Shown here: one piece after another, positions 16,000 through 25,153 of the stretch
Position numbering within the stretch: the stretch's first letter is position 1
How the letters are laid out: each line of letters begins with the position of its first letter
Assembly: GCA_013316825.1 (NCBI GenBank)
Contig: WSLY01000001.1
Span: 99,884-163,883, forward strand
DNA: 64,000 nt
Direction of reading: 5' to 3'
Origin: Lachnospiraceae bacterium
GTDB lineage: Bacteria > Bacillota > Clostridia > Lachnospirales > Lachnospiraceae
The notes under the pieces: generated by a model
Database searches by the model: none
Told to the model about the DNA's origin: nothing
Seen by the model: the letters and a program-made list of their open reading frames with translations, nothing else
Program-made: the position numbers and the translations under genes

Positions 16000-17205
16000 A
16001 TGAGCAAAATTCAGATGACGACACCGCTTGTGGAGATGGACGGGGATGAGATGACAAGGATACTCTGGTCCATGATTAAGGAGGAGCTTCTGCTTCCCTT
16101 TATTGATTTAAAGACAGAATACTATGATTTAGGGCTTGCCTACCGCAATGAGACGGATGATAAGGTGACAGTGGATTCTGCCAATGCGACTTTAAAATAT
16201 GGTGTTGCTGTAAAATGTGCGACGATTACACCCAATGCTGCGAGAATGACAGAATATGATTTGAAAGAAATGTGGAAAAGTCCCAACGGAACCATTCGCG
16301 CCATTTTGGACGGTACGGTTTTCAGAACGCCTATTGTGGTGAAGGGAATCGAGCCCTGTGTAAAGAACTGGAAAAAGCCTATCACACTGGCGCGTCATGC
16401 ATATGGCGACGTATATAAAAACACGGAAATAAGGGTGCAGGAGGGCGGAAAGGCAGAGCTTGTATTTACTGCCGCCGACGGAAAAGAAACCAGAGAGCTG
16501 ATTCACCATTTTGACGGCGCGGGTGTGCTGCAGGGTATGCACAACACAGACAAATCCATAGAGAGCTTTGCAAGGGCATGTTTTGGCTATGCCATCGGCA
16601 CAAAGCAGGATTTGTGGTTTGCCACCAAGGATACCATTTCCAAAAAGTACGACCATACTTTTAAGGATATTTTTCAGGAAATTTACGATGCAGAATATAA
16701 GGAAAAATTTGAAGCGCTGGGAATTGAATATTTTTATACGCTGATTGACGATGCCGTAGCACGGGTTATGAAGTCGGAGGGCGGTTTTATCTGGGCGTGC
16801 AAAAATTATGACGGTGATGTCATGTCAGATATGGTTTCTTCCGCTTTCGGTTCTCTTGCCATGATGACCTCCGTGCTGGTATCCCCCAGCGGTGTCTATG
16901 AGTATGAGGCGGCACACGGCACGGTGCAGAGACATTATTACAAGCATTTAAAGGGAGAAGAGACTTCCACCAATTCCGTGGCGACTATTTTTGCATGGAC
17001 GGGTGCGCTTAGGAAACGAGGCGAGCTGGACGGCAATAAAGAGCTTATGGAGTTTGCTGATAAGCTGGAACAGGCAACTCTTTCCACCATTGAGAGCGGC
17101 AGAATGACAAAGGATTTGGCGCTGATTACCTCCCTGCAGGATGTAACGGTATTAAACAGTGCGGAATTTATTAAAGAAATCCGCAGGACTTACGAGGCTA
17201 TGTAA
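16000..17205 (+). CDS. icd: NADP-dependent isocitrate dehydrogenase (eukaryote-like type)
   Basis: Oxidises isocitrate to 2-oxoglutarate and CO2, making NADPH. The 401-residue sequence follows the homodimeric eukaryote-like (type II) IDH pattern: EMDGDEMTR at the N-terminus, [16 protein letters not shown] for isocitrate binding, [25 protein letters not shown] for metal and substrate in two adjoining halves, and [10 protein letters not shown] near the C-terminus. The ATG at 16000 is chosen because GGAGG at 15990-15994 is 5 bases ahead; the ATG at 15988 overlaps that site. It is the last gene of the citrate synthase-GntR-IDH unit and is followed by a terminator at 17269. No aconitase gene is in the window. 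Confidence 0.95.
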   Translation: MSKIQMTTPLVEMDGDEMTRILWSMIKEELLLPFIDLKTEYYDLGLAYRNETDDKVTVDSANATLKYGVAVKCATITPNAARMTEYDLKEMWKSPNGTIRAILDGTVFRTPIVVKGIEPCVKNWKKPITLARHAYGDVYKNTEIRVQEGGKAELVFTAADGKETRELIHHFDGAGVLQGMHNTDKSIESFARACFGYAIGTKQDLWFATKDTISKKYDHTFKDIFQEIYDAEYKEKFEALGIEYFYTLIDDAVARVMKSEGGFIWACKNYDGDVMSDMVSSAFGSLAMMTSVLVSPSGVYEYEAAHGTVQRHYYKHLKGEETSTNSVATIFAWTGALRKRGELDGNKELMEFADKLEQATLSTIESGRMTKDLALITSLQDVTVLNSAEFIKEIRRTYEAM

Positions 17206-17268
17206 AAGCTTGTTTTTCTGAAAAGAAATGATAGAATCCATGTTTCCTGCGTTTTTTAGCGATGAATC

Positions 17269-17299
17269 AAGGGGAAAGCGCCAGCCGCTTTTCCCTTTT
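17269..17299. terminator. Terminator after icd
   Basis: A 12-bp stem with one G-T pair (17269-17280 with 17286-17297), a 5-base loop and a T-rich 3' side. The arm composition (AA at the 5' end) lets it also serve the reverse strand. Confidence 0.8.
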
Positions 17300-17339
17300 C
17301 TATAGCTGTTTTTACTGCGGTATATGTATGACACAATAC

Positions 17340-17720
17340 TTAAAGCGCAGGAAACCCGTTCCGGCTCCACAGCCAGAGCGGTGTATGGACGTCGATGGGG
17401 CAAAGCATTGTATTTTGCAGCAATTCCTGCCACCTGTCTATAACAATCTGTTGTACATTTCCTGAGGCAAACTCTTCATCGTCAATTAATCCCAGTTTGT
17501 GCGAAGCTTTACATACATGCGTATCAGGAGCGACGGTCAAATTTTCCATATTTTGATAAACCCTGTCGGTATATTGGTAAATGACATACAGCCAGTAATT
17601 GCAAATCTTAGTGCCTGACAAATAAGGAAATTTATATTTCGGCAAGGCTTCAGCCGTCAGGACGGCGTCACCTACAGAAAACAAAACAACCTTACTCCGC
17701 CAGCTCTTCCCACAGCTCAT
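17340..17720 (-). pseudogene. C-terminal remnant resembling a HhH-type DNA glycosylase
   Basis: The reverse strand beyond the ABC-F stop carries about 115 codons of protein-like sequence with no start or ribosome site of its own; the only ATG (17720) lies inside the ABC-F gene. The motifs FPYLSGTKICNYWL and TVAPDTHVCKASHKLGL recall the helix-hairpin-helix and catalytic-Asp segments of HhH-GPD glycosylases, and the end (DVHTPLWLWSRNGFPAL) looks like a natural C-terminus. The expected N-terminal half is missing, replaced by the ABC-F 3' end. I read it as a truncated gene. The family assignment is inference; alternatively it is a short translated tail gene coupled to the ABC-F gene. Confidence 0.5.
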
Positions 17721-19596
17721 AAAGCCCGTTTAACGCTGTGTCAATTTCTGCCTGTTCTTTGGAAATTTCCTGTAATCTTGCCACATTCACCGCTACATCG
17801 GGCTTTTCGGTTTCCGCATCCAGTTCCCGCATCCGTTCCTCCAGTTTCGCAATCCGTTCCTCACATTTCTTTAAGTCATTTTCCCGTTTGCGCAGGCGCG
17901 CCTGTTCCTCCTTTTGCTGTTTCCAGTCAGCCTTACTTTCGGAATCGGCAGTAGAAGAGGTGGGCTGTGCGGCAGACTTCCCAGTCTGCGGCACATTCTT
18001 TTTTTCCAGATAGTAGTCATAGTTGCCAATATAATTGACAAAGGTTTTCCCAGTCAGCTCCAAAATGCGGGAAGCAGTCCGGTTGATAAAATAACGGTCG
18101 TGGGAGACATAGAGGACGGTACCTTCATAGTGGTTTAAGGCGTCCTCTAAAATTTCTTTTGACATAATATCTAAATGGTTTGTTGGTTCGTCCAAAATCA
18201 GGAAATTGGCGTTGCCAAGCATCAGCTTGGCGAGACTTACCCGTCCCCGTTCCCCGCCGCTCAAATCGCTGACCTGCTTGAAAACATCGTCTCCGGTAAA
18301 GAGGAAAGCAGCAAGTACATTGCGGATTTCTGTGTTGGTGAGATAGGGATAGTCGTCGGAAATCTCGTCAAACAGCGTTTTTTCAGAGTGGAGTACGTGA
18401 TGCTCTTGGTCGTAATAACCAATTTCCACATTGGCGCCGAGACGAAAAGAGCCGCTATCGGCAGGCAGGAGCCCGTTTAGTATTTTTAACAGTGTGGTCT
18501 TGCCGGTGCCGTTGTCTCCGATAATGGCAACATGCTCGCCGCGTTTGATTTCCAGACTGACATCGGCAAAAAGCTTCTGACTGCCATAGGCTTTGGAAAG
18601 ACCTTCTATAGAGAGGACGTCGTTGCCGCTTTTTAAGCGGGGTGTCAAGGACAGATGCATGTCAGCCTGCACTTCTATGGGCTTTTCCAGCACATTCATT
18701 TTATCCAGCATTTTTTCGCGGCTTTCCGCTCTTTTGATAGATTTTTCCCTGTTAAAAGAACGCAGTTTTTCAATGACTTCTTCCTGATGCCTGATTTCCC
18801 GCTGCTGGTTTAGATAGGCATTCCATGCAGAAATCCTTAACTGTTCTTTCTTTTTGGCATAATCAGAATAATTACCGGCAAAAACAGTTGCACGGCTTTG
18901 ATCCAATTCTATGATTTTGCCGGCGATGCGGTCCAGAAAAAAGCGGTCGTGAGAGACAATTAAGACAGCACCTTTGTAATTGAGCAGGTAAGTCTCAAGC
19001 CATGCAATAGACTGCATATCGAGGTGGTTGGTGGGCTCGTCCAAAATAATCAAATCGGGGGACAGCAGAAGAAGCTTGCCAAGTGCGACACGGGTCTTCT
19101 GTCCGCCGGAAAGTGTTTCGATGGATTTAGAGAAGTCTTCTTCAGAGAAGCCAAGCCCTTTCAGCACGCCAGTCAACTCACTTTTATAGGTATACCCGCC
19201 GCCGGATTCATATTGATGTGTGAGAAGGCTGTATTTTTCCATCAGGGCTGCAAGCGCCGCATCGCCGGCATCCTTCATGGCAAGCTCTGTCGCCTGTATC
19301 TGTTCTTCGAGCAGCGTCAGATTTCTTTTGACTGAAAGCAGTTCGTCATAGATACTGTTTTTACTTTGCAGACCGGCATTTTGTGCAAGATATCCAAGTG
19401 TTTTGCCTTTTGAAAGAACAACTTGTCCCAAATCAGGCGTAAGTTCTCCCACGATAATGCGCAAGAGAGTTGTTTTGCCGGCACCGTTGATACCGACAAC
19501 AGCAGCTTTTTCATAATCTTCTATATGAAAAGAAACATTGGAAAGTATGGTATCTTCAACAAATTCTTTTGAAATATTCTGACAGGATAGTATCAT
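17692..19596 (-). CDS. ABC-F family ATPase, YdiF-like
   Basis: Soluble twin-ATPase protein that acts on the ribosome rather than in transport. Two ABC domains are visible, with Walker A GINGAGKTT and GDNGTGKTT, signatures LSGGQKTR and LSGGERGR, and Walker B LIILDEPTNHLD and LILDEPTNHLD. A helical linker of about 80 residues separates them, and a charged coiled-coil tail (about 560-634) follows, as in Bacillus YdiF. The length (634 aa) also fits that subfamily. AAGGAG precedes the ATG. It diverges from rex, and the ydiF-rex neighbourhood is also found in Bacillus subtilis. There is no membrane partner. Likely a translation factor; an antibiotic-protection role is possible but has no support here. 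Confidence 0.92.
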   Translation of the reverse strand: MILSCQNISKEFVEDTILSNVSFHIEDYEKAAVVGINGAGKTTLLRIIVGELTPDLGQVVLSKGKTLGYLAQNAGLQSKNSIYDELLSVKRNLTLLEEQIQATELAMKDAGDAALAALMEKYSLLTHQYESGGGYTYKSELTGVLKGLGFSEEDFSKSIETLSGGQKTRVALGKLLLLSPDLIILDEPTNHLDMQSIAWLETYLLNYKGAVLIVSHDRFFLDRIAGKIIELDQSRATVFAGNYSDYAKKKEQLRISAWNAYLNQQREIRHQEEVIEKLRSFNREKSIKRAESREKMLDKMNVLEKPIEVQADMHLSLTPRLKSGNDVLSIEGLSKAYGSQKLFADVSLEIKRGEHVAIIGDNGTGKTTLLKILNGLLPADSGSFRLGANVEIGYYDQEHHVLHSEKTLFDEISDDYPYLTNTEIRNVLAAFLFTGDDVFKQVSDLSGGERGRVSLAKLMLGNANFLILDEPTNHLDIMSKEILEDALNHYEGTVLYVSHDRYFINRTASRILELTGKTFVNYIGNYDYYLEKKNVPQTGKSAAQPTSSTADSESKADWKQQKEEQARLRKRENDLKKCEERIAKLEERMRELDAETEKPDVAVNVARLQEISKEQAEIDTALNGLYELWEELAE

Positions 19597-19629
19597 CTGT
19601 AAACTCCTTTTTGTGACATAACTATAAAC

Positions 19630-19658
19630 AGTTTAAATGCAGGGCTTTCGGTTGTCAA
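19630..19658 (-). promoter_or_regulatory. Promoter of the ABC-F gene
   Basis: On the reverse strand: TTGACA (19658-19653), 17 bases, TAAACT (19635-19630). It diverges from the rex promoter in the same intergenic region. Confidence 0.65.
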
Positions 19659-19666
19659 TTCCTTCA

Positions 19667-19695
19667 TTGACATTATTTTAACATTTATATATAAT
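19667..19695 (+). promoter_or_regulatory. Consensus promoter of rex
   Basis: TTGACA (19667-19672), exactly 17 bases, TATAAT (19690-19695): both hexamers match the sigma-A consensus. I see no clear Rex-box palindrome in it, so autoregulation is not evident. Confidence 0.85.
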
Positions 19696-19747
19696 AGAAA
19701 AGAGCATATTTGGGAATTTAAGGATTGCGAGGCAGGAGGAGAAACAG

Positions 19748-20392
19748 TTGGACGGGAAGGGAATTTCACAGGCTGTAATCGGGCGGTTACCCCGCTATTT
19801 CAGATATCTGGGAGAGCTTAAGGACGAAGGCGTGGAAAGAATTTCTTCTCAGGAGCTTTCGGAACTTATGCATGTGACGGCATCGCAGATTAGGCAGGAT
19901 TTCAATAATTTTGGCGGGTTTGGACAGCAGGGCTACGGTTACAATGTTGAATATCTTTATCGGGAAATCGGAAAGCTTTTGGGGCTTTATAAAACCCATC
20001 ACTTGATTATCATTGGCGCGGGCAATCTGGGACAGGCGCTTGGTAATTATATGAATTTTGAAAGACGTGGTTTTATCCTGAAAGGGATTTTTGACAAAAA
20101 TCCGGACCTGTACGGGCGAAAGGTACGCGGAATCGAGGTACAGCCTATGGAAATGATAGAACACTTTGTAAAAGAAAACGATGTGGACATTGCGGTGCTG
20201 ACGATACCAAAGACGGGGGCGGTTGCGGTCGCGGAGATGCTGGTTGCGAATGGCATCAAAGCAATTTGGAATTTTGCACATGTGGATTTAAATGTGCCTA
20301 AAGGGATTCAAGTAGAAAACGTACATTTGTCCGACAGTCTGATGAAGCTGTCCTATAATCTGGAGAGATACAGCCAAATGAAAGAAATCTGA
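19748..20392 (+). CDS. rex: Redox-sensing transcriptional repressor Rex
   Basis: NADH/NAD+ sensor that represses fermentation and respiration genes in Gram-positive bacteria. The 214-residue product has the N-terminal winged helix (VTASQIRQDFNNFGGFGQQG) and a Rossmann domain with the nucleotide-binding IIGAGNLGQAL motif near residue 90; the C-terminal helix for domain swapping is present. The start codon is TTG at 19748, supported by AGGAGG about 10 bases ahead. It has its own consensus promoter and is followed by a coiled-coil gene. Targets in this window cannot be named, as no convincing operator was found. Confidence 0.95.
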   Translation: MDGKGISQAVIGRLPRYFRYLGELKDEGVERISSQELSELMHVTASQIRQDFNNFGGFGQQGYGYNVEYLYREIGKLLGLYKTHHLIIIGAGNLGQALGNYMNFERRGFILKGIFDKNPDLYGRKVRGIEVQPMEMIEHFVKENDVDIAVLTIPKTGAVAVAEMLVANGIKAIWNFAHVDLNVPKGIQVENVHLSDSLMKLSYNLERYSQMKEI

Positions 20393-20427
20393 TAGATTGC
20401 TAGCTTAGCTTGGGAGGCGAAATACAC

Positions 20428-21105
20428 ATGGGACGAAAAGAAGAGGAATATGAGCATATATTGCAGGATAAGAAAATTCCTTTGCTGACACTGGATAACA
20501 AATGGCATATGCTTTTTGGAACGGCAGAAACAACGCTTACCATTAAAAGACTGGAAGAGCAGTTAAATAACCTGCTCAAGAAGCAGGGCAGGCTGAATAC
20601 GGAGACAAAGGACATCCGGCGTTTGAAAAAGAGACTGATGGATGAAATTGTACCGACTGTGGACGAGCTGGGACAAGGGCATGATGCCGCTCTGGAAAAA
20701 AAGCTGGATGACAACAAACGCCTGATTAACGACTGCAATGCCAAGCTTGCTGATTATAAGGACGAATTGATGGAGCTTCCGGGGGAAATCGAGAGGGTTA
20801 ATTACAAACTGATGCTTGCCACAATGGATGTCTGCTATGAGAAGCTAAAAGAAAATACTGCGGAAATAGATGAGATTGGGGACTGGATTACAAAGATTCG
20901 GATTGAATTAAAAAAGAAAATTATCAGGAAACAGGAAAAGGAGCAGCAAAATCAGGAGTTGTACCATTACATGCACGCTATTTTTGGTGCCGAGGTTATC
21001 AATATATTTGACATGAAGTATAATCCTGAAGAGCGTGCAGCCAGAATTGCCGCAGAAAAAGAGAGAAAAAAGAAACGGGCAAAAGGAAATGCGTCATTAG
21101 AATGA
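20428..21105 (+). CDS. Coiled-coil protein of unknown function (225 aa)
   Basis: Not assigned to a named family. The 225-residue protein is almost wholly charged helix, with heptad-like runs (KRLEEQLNNLLKKQGRL; LDDNKRLINDCNAKLADYKD) and a very basic C-terminus (EKERKKKRAKG). A conserved-looking patch HYMHAIFGAEVINIFDMKY sits near residue 190. No membrane segment or signal is present, so it is cytoplasmic. The ATG at 20428 has GGAGG 11 bases ahead. It follows rex by 35 bases and probably shares its transcript, ending at the hairpin 21122-21150. A structural or nucleic-acid-associated role is possible but unproven. Confidence 0.8.
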   Translation: MGRKEEEYEHILQDKKIPLLTLDNKWHMLFGTAETTLTIKRLEEQLNNLLKKQGRLNTETKDIRRLKKRLMDEIVPTVDELGQGHDAALEKKLDDNKRLINDCNAKLADYKDELMELPGEIERVNYKLMLATMDVCYEKLKENTAEIDEIGDWITKIRIELKKKIIRKQEKEQQNQELYHYMHAIFGAEVINIFDMKYNPEERAARIAAEKERKKKRAKGNASLE

Positions 21106-21121
21106 TATGCCGGCTGCCTTT

Positions 21122-21150
21122 AAAGGACTGTTGCGTTTCAACAGTCCTTT
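21122..21150 (+). terminator. Terminator after the rex operon
   Basis: A perfect 12-bp stem (21122-21133 with 21139-21150) with a 5-base loop. The T run is short (part of the 3' arm). Confidence 0.75.
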
Positions 21151-21177
21151 ATCATATGGAAGGATTAGGGAGGTTTC

Positions 21178-22704
21178 ATGGAATATCTTGTAACAGGAAG
21201 CGAGATGCGGGCATATGATAATAATACGATACATCAAATCGGCATACCCGCACTTGTACTGATGGAGCGGGCGGCGCTTGCGGTGTCCGAAAATGTGGAA
21301 GCGGCGCTGCGAAAGTCAGCCGCCACGGGGCAAATGGGAAAGGTGCTGTGTGTCTGCGGAACAGGCAATAACGGCGGGGATGGCGTTTGTGTGGCAAGGC
21401 TGTTGGCAGAAAAAGGAATATTGGCAGAAGTCGCGCTTTTAGGGGAGCAGAAGCGGCTGACGGAGGAGACGAAACACCAACTGTCCATACTTTCGCATTA
21501 TGCAGTTCCCATATATCAAAATGTGCCAGAGGGAACATATGATGTGGTGGTGGATGCTCTTTTTGGCACGGGTCTTACAAGGGAAATTACGGGCAAGCTG
21601 CGGGAGGCTGTGGAAAAAATAAACAGAAAACCGGCGTACCGCATTGCGGTTGACATTCCTTCCGGCATAAACGCCGATACGGGAGGCGTTATGGGCGCAG
21701 CGGTAAAAGCGGATAAAACGGTCGCGCTGGCGTTTCGAAAAAGAGGACATTGTCTGTATCCGGGCGCTCTGTATGCGGGAGAAATCGTAATTGCCGATAT
21801 CGGTATTACGAAACAGAGTTTTTTGGGCGGGCAGCCGGGTATGTATACCTATACGAAAGCGCCGGCGGCTTATCTGAAAAGGAGAAGAGCGGACGGCAAT
21901 AAAGGAACCTTCGGAAAGCTTCTGCTTGTTGCGGGAAGTGAAAAAATGGCGGGAGCTGCACTCTTGGCGGCAAGAAGCGCATACAAGGCAGGCGCTGGCA
22001 TGGTGAAACTGGTGATACCGGAAAAAATCAGGGAAATTGTGCAGAAAGGACTGCCGGAAGCGTTGATTCAGACCTATGAAAGTCCGCATACGCTGACAGA
22101 AGAGGAAGAAAAGTTGTTTGCAGAAAATATGAAATGGGCGGACGCCGCTGCCATAGGCTGCGGCATGACAGTATGCGAAAGCGGAAGGCGGATGCTTGCG
22201 CTTGCCGCAGCACAAGAAACGCTTCCGTTGGTGATAGATGCGGATGGACTAAATATACTGGCTGATGAAGAAAGCCTGGGAAAGCTTCTGAAGGACAGAA
22301 ACAGACAGGAAAAAAATGTCGTTTTGACGCCGCATATGGGAGAGCTTGCCAGATTGCTGCATAAGCCCATAGCGGAAGTAGTGGCTGCGGAAATCGAAAG
22401 CACCATACAGGCAGCAAAAGAAACGGGATGTATTGTGGCAGGCAAAAGTGCAAGAACCTGCGTATGCAGCTTTGGGGAGCCCTTATTCTTAAACACGGCG
22501 GGGAATGACAAGATGGCTACGGCGGGAAGCGGAGATGTGCTGACGGGTATGATTGCGGCGCTTATGGTGCAGGGGATGCAGCCGAAGGAGGCAGCTTGCG
22601 GGGGGGTATACCTTCATGCCTGTGCGGGAGATGCGGCGGCAGAGAAGGCAGGCGGCGCATGTCTTACTGCCACGGATATTATAGAAGGATTTTGCGCAAT
22701 ATGA
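21178..22704 (+). CDS. nnrD: Bifunctional NAD(P)HX epimerase/dehydratase
   Basis: Repairs hydrated NADH and NADPH. The N-terminal YjeF_N domain (about 1-215) is the epimerase NnrE, with the GTGNNGGDGV motif. The C-terminal domain (about 230-505) is the ribokinase-like ADP-dependent dehydratase NnrD, with LTPHMGELARL and the GSGDVLTGMIA nucleotide motif. The length (508 aa) matches the fused bacterial form. GGGAGG precedes the ATG. alr follows 22 bases downstream with no terminator, so the two are likely cotranscribed, an arrangement common in Firmicutes. Confidence 0.95.
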   Translation: MEYLVTGSEMRAYDNNTIHQIGIPALVLMERAALAVSENVEAALRKSAATGQMGKVLCVCGTGNNGGDGVCVARLLAEKGILAEVALLGEQKRLTEETKHQLSILSHYAVPIYQNVPEGTYDVVVDALFGTGLTREITGKLREAVEKINRKPAYRIAVDIPSGINADTGGVMGAAVKADKTVALAFRKRGHCLYPGALYAGEIVIADIGITKQSFLGGQPGMYTYTKAPAAYLKRRRADGNKGTFGKLLLVAGSEKMAGAALLAARSAYKAGAGMVKLVIPEKIREIVQKGLPEALIQTYESPHTLTEEEEKLFAENMKWADAAAIGCGMTVCESGRRMLALAAAQETLPLVIDADGLNILADEESLGKLLKDRNRQEKNVVLTPHMGELARLLHKPIAEVVAAEIESTIQAAKETGCIVAGKSARTCVCSFGEPLFLNTAGNDKMATAGSGDVLTGMIAALMVQGMQPKEAACGGVYLHACAGDAAAEKAGGACLTATDIIEGFCAI

Positions 22705-22725
22705 GAAAAGCAGAGGAGGACTGTC

Positions 22726-23868
22726 ATGGAATTTGCACAATATGCAAGAGGCTATGCCAGAGTGGACTTGGATGCCATTGTATCCAATGCAGGGAATATC
22801 AAAGCGCATATACGGCAGGAAACCAAGCTGCTGGGGGTCATAAAAACAGATGCCTATGGACATGGGAGCGTGCCGGTTGCAAGAGCACTGGAAAAATTGG
22901 ATTTTATGTACGGTTTTGCAGTTGCAACGGCGGAGGAAGCATTTATACTTCGTGAAAATGGCATCACGCTGCCTATTCTGGTTCTGGGATATACCTTTCC
23001 CTACAGTTTTGAAAGAATGGCGGCGCTTGACATAAGCGCAGCCGTATTCACCATGGATGCTGCCAAAGCGCTTTCAGAAGCGGCAGTAAAACAACATAAA
23101 AAGGTGAAAGTACATATTAAGGTGGACACCGGAATGGCAAGAATCGGCATTATGCCGGATGAAGAGGGGTTTCAGTATGTCAGGCAGCTTACGTCGCTTG
23201 CAGGCATTACAATTGAGGGAATATTTACGCATTTTGCAAGAGCGGATGAAAAGGATAAAACGGATGCGCGCAGGCAGCTTTTTCTTTTTCAGGAATTTAC
23301 GGACAGAATAGAAAGGGAGCTTGGCATAAAGGGTATGTTAAAAGACTGCTCCAATTCGGCTGCCATTCTGGAAATGCCGGAAGCGGATATGGATGTGGTG
23401 CGGGCGGGTATTATTCTGTATGGAGTTGCCCCCTCTGCGGATGTGGATGCAGGAATCATAGATTTAAAGCCGGTGCTTTCCCTGTATAGTACGGTGATAC
23501 ATGTCAAATGGGTTCCGGCAGGTACGCCGGTAAGTTACGGCGGTACGTATGTGACGAAAAAAGAAACCTGTATTGCAACGATTCCCATAGGATATGGGGA
23601 CGGTTATCCAAGAAGCCTTTCAAACAAAGGATATGTATTGATACATGGTAAAAAAGCACCGATTATAGGGCGTGTCTGCATGGATCAGTTTATGGTGGAC
23701 GTGACGGATATACCGAAAGTATCGGTGAGCGATAAGGTGACTTTGCTGGGCAGAGACGGGGAGGAAGAAATCACTGCGGAAATGTTAGGAGCGCTCTCAG
23801 GGCGTTTTCCGTATGAGTTTTTATGCGGTTTGGGAGAGAGAATCCCCAGAATCTATATTGGCGGATAA
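22726..23868 (+). CDS. alr: Alanine racemase
   Basis: PLP enzyme that makes D-alanine for peptidoglycan (or for spore germination control). The PLP lysine is Lys40 in GVIKTDAYGHG, and the catalytic Tyr271 is in SYGGTYVT. The TIM-barrel N-terminus and beta C-terminal domain give the usual 380 residues. GGAGGA stands 6-8 bases ahead of the ATG. It is cotranscribed with the nicotinamide repair gene, and a MazF-type toxin follows, as in the Bacillus alr-endoA locus. The motif has Thr in place of the more usual Ala after Lys; this should not affect function. Confidence 0.95.
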   Translation: MEFAQYARGYARVDLDAIVSNAGNIKAHIRQETKLLGVIKTDAYGHGSVPVARALEKLDFMYGFAVATAEEAFILRENGITLPILVLGYTFPYSFERMAALDISAAVFTMDAAKALSEAAVKQHKKVKVHIKVDTGMARIGIMPDEEGFQYVRQLTSLAGITIEGIFTHFARADEKDKTDARRQLFLFQEFTDRIERELGIKGMLKDCSNSAAILEMPEADMDVVRAGIILYGVAPSADVDAGIIDLKPVLSLYSTVIHVKWVPAGTPVSYGGTYVTKKETCIATIPIGYGDGYPRSLSNKGYVLIHGKKAPIIGRVCMDQFMVDVTDIPKVSVSDKVTLLGRDGEEEITAEMLGALSGRFPYEFLCGLGERIPRIYIGG

Positions 23869-23946
23869 TTTTGGAATACCTTCGGATAAGCTGGCAATAC
23901 TATTACCAGATAAGCCGTGAGAACGGTGCAAGAAGGGATGCGTGTT

Positions 23947-24288
23947 ATGAAACGAGGAGATGTATATTATGCAGATTTGAGACCGGTGGTCGGTTCGGAG
24001 CAGGGAGGGATCAGGCCGGTGCTGATTGTACAGAATGATGTCGGGAACAAACACAGCCCAACGGTAATCTGTGCAGCAATTACCTCCAAAATGAACAAAG
24101 CAAAGCTGCCGACCCATATAGAGCTTTCCACAGAACTGTATGACATGGATAAGGATTCCGTTATTCTGTTGGAACAGCTTCGGACAATAGATAAAAAGCG
24201 TTTAAAAGACAAGGTGTGTCATCTGGATTCCCAAATCATGCAGCGGGTGAACAGGGCTTTGATGGTCAGTCTGGAGCTTGATACATAA
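23947..24288 (+). CDS. MazF/EndoA-type mRNA endoribonuclease toxin
   Basis: PemK/MazF-fold RNase that cleaves mRNA at short sequences. The 113-residue product keeps the family signatures: [19 protein letters not shown] at the start, RPVLIVQND, and the Thr/Ser-rich strand (HIELS). The length matches Bacillus EndoA (NdoA). The ATG at 23947 has AAGGG about 9 bases ahead; longer starts (GTG 23917, ATG 23938) are possible. In Bacillus the antitoxin gene lies between alr and ndoA. Here the 78 bases between alr and this start hold no antitoxin frame, and yebC follows. An antitoxin elsewhere, or a tamed activity, must be assumed. Confidence 0.9.
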   Translation: MKRGDVYYADLRPVVGSEQGGIRPVLIVQNDVGNKHSPTVICAAITSKMNKAKLPTHIELSTELYDMDKDSVILLEQLRTIDKKRLKDKVCHLDSQIMQRVNRALMVSLELDT

Positions 24289-24302
24289 AAGGAACGCCAA
24301 AC

Positions 24303-24331
24303 TTGACGAACAGAGCCGTAGATGATATATT
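24303..24331 (+). promoter_or_regulatory. Promoter of yebC
   Basis: TTGACG (24303-24308), 17 bases, TATATT (24326-24331), about 32 bases ahead of the start codon. Confidence 0.65.
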
Positions 24332-24362
24332 TTATGTACAATAACACAAGAGGAGAGAGGAC

Positions 24363-25091
24363 ATGTCAGGACATTCAAAATTTGCAAATATTAAGCATAA
24401 AAAGGAAAAAAATGATGCTGCGAAAGGGAAAGTCTTTACGATTATTGGCAGGGAAATTGCAGTCGCCGTAAAAGAGGGTGGTCCGGACCCTGCCAACAAT
24501 TTTAAACTGGCGCAGGTGATTGCAAAAGCAAAATCTAACAATATGCCGAATGATACCATTGAAAGGGGCATCAAAAAAGCCGCCGGTGATGTCGGAAATG
24601 TAAACTACGAATATATTACATATGAGGGATACGGGCCAAGCGGAATTGCTATTATTGTAGATACGCTGACGGATAACAAGAACCGCACGGCGGCAAATGT
24701 GAGAAGTGCCTTTACCAAGGGACAGGGCAATGTCGGAACACCCGGCTGCGTTTCTTTTATGTTTGACAAAAAAGGACAGATTATCATAGACAAGGAAGAA
24801 TATGAAGCGGATGCAGACGAACTGATGATGCAGGTGTTAGATGCCGGAGCAGAGGACTTTTCGGAAGAAGAGGACAGCTATGAGGTGCTGACAGAGCCGG
24901 ATTCTTTTGAGGAGGTCAGAAAAGCGCTGGAGGATGCAGGCATTCCCATGCTCAGTGCGGAAGTAACCATGATTCCGCAAAACTATGTAAAGCTTCAGGA
25001 TGAAACGGCAATTAAAAATCTGCAGCGGACATTGGACCTTTTAGAGGATGACGACGACGTACAGGCAGTGTACCACAACTGGGACGACTAG
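24363..25091 (+). CDS. yebC: YebC/TACO1-family protein
   Basis: 242-residue member of the YebC/PmpR/TACO1 family, with the diagnostic N-terminus [17 protein letters not shown] and the three-domain length. The family was first described as transcription regulators; later work ties members to ribosome function at difficult (proline-rich) sequences. AGGAGAGAGG precedes the ATG at 24363, and a recognisable promoter lies just upstream. It is separate from the ruvABC genes that often accompany it. The acidic C-terminal end ([17 protein letters not shown]) is typical. Confidence 0.93.
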   Translation: MSGHSKFANIKHKKEKNDAAKGKVFTIIGREIAVAVKEGGPDPANNFKLAQVIAKAKSNNMPNDTIERGIKKAAGDVGNVNYEYITYEGYGPSGIAIIVDTLTDNKNRTAANVRSAFTKGQGNVGTPGCVSFMFDKKGQIIIDKEEYEADADELMMQVLDAGAEDFSEEEDSYEVLTEPDSFEEVRKALEDAGIPMLSAEVTMIPQNYVKLQDETAIKNLQRTLDLLEDDDDVQAVYHNWDD

Positions 25092-25120
25092 GAAAAAAGT
25101 CACAAAATACTTTTAACGAT

Positions 25121-25153
25121 TAAATTTTCGTCTGCCAAAGCGGACATGGAGTG
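25121..25153 (+). repeat. Short repeat, copy A (hairpin plus ribosome-site-like end)
   Basis: This segment closely matches 26519-26551: about 27 of 31 aligned positions agree, including the central GCCAAAGCGGA and terminal GGAGTG. Both copies can form a 6-bp hairpin with a CAAA loop, and the stems differ by paired-type changes. Copy A lies between yebC and the sulfhydrylase gene and has no gene directly behind it. Confidence 0.6.

Noticed and set aside
19621..19747. Rex operator in the rex/ABC-F divergent promoter region
   Set aside because: I could not find the TTGTTAA-N4-TTAACAA type palindrome, only an AT-rich promoter.
21439..22215. Reverse-strand open frame of ~258 codons inside the nicotinamide repair gene
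   Set aside because: It is antisense to a well-supported NnrE/NnrD gene, with Cys- and Arg-rich composition typical of shadow frames.
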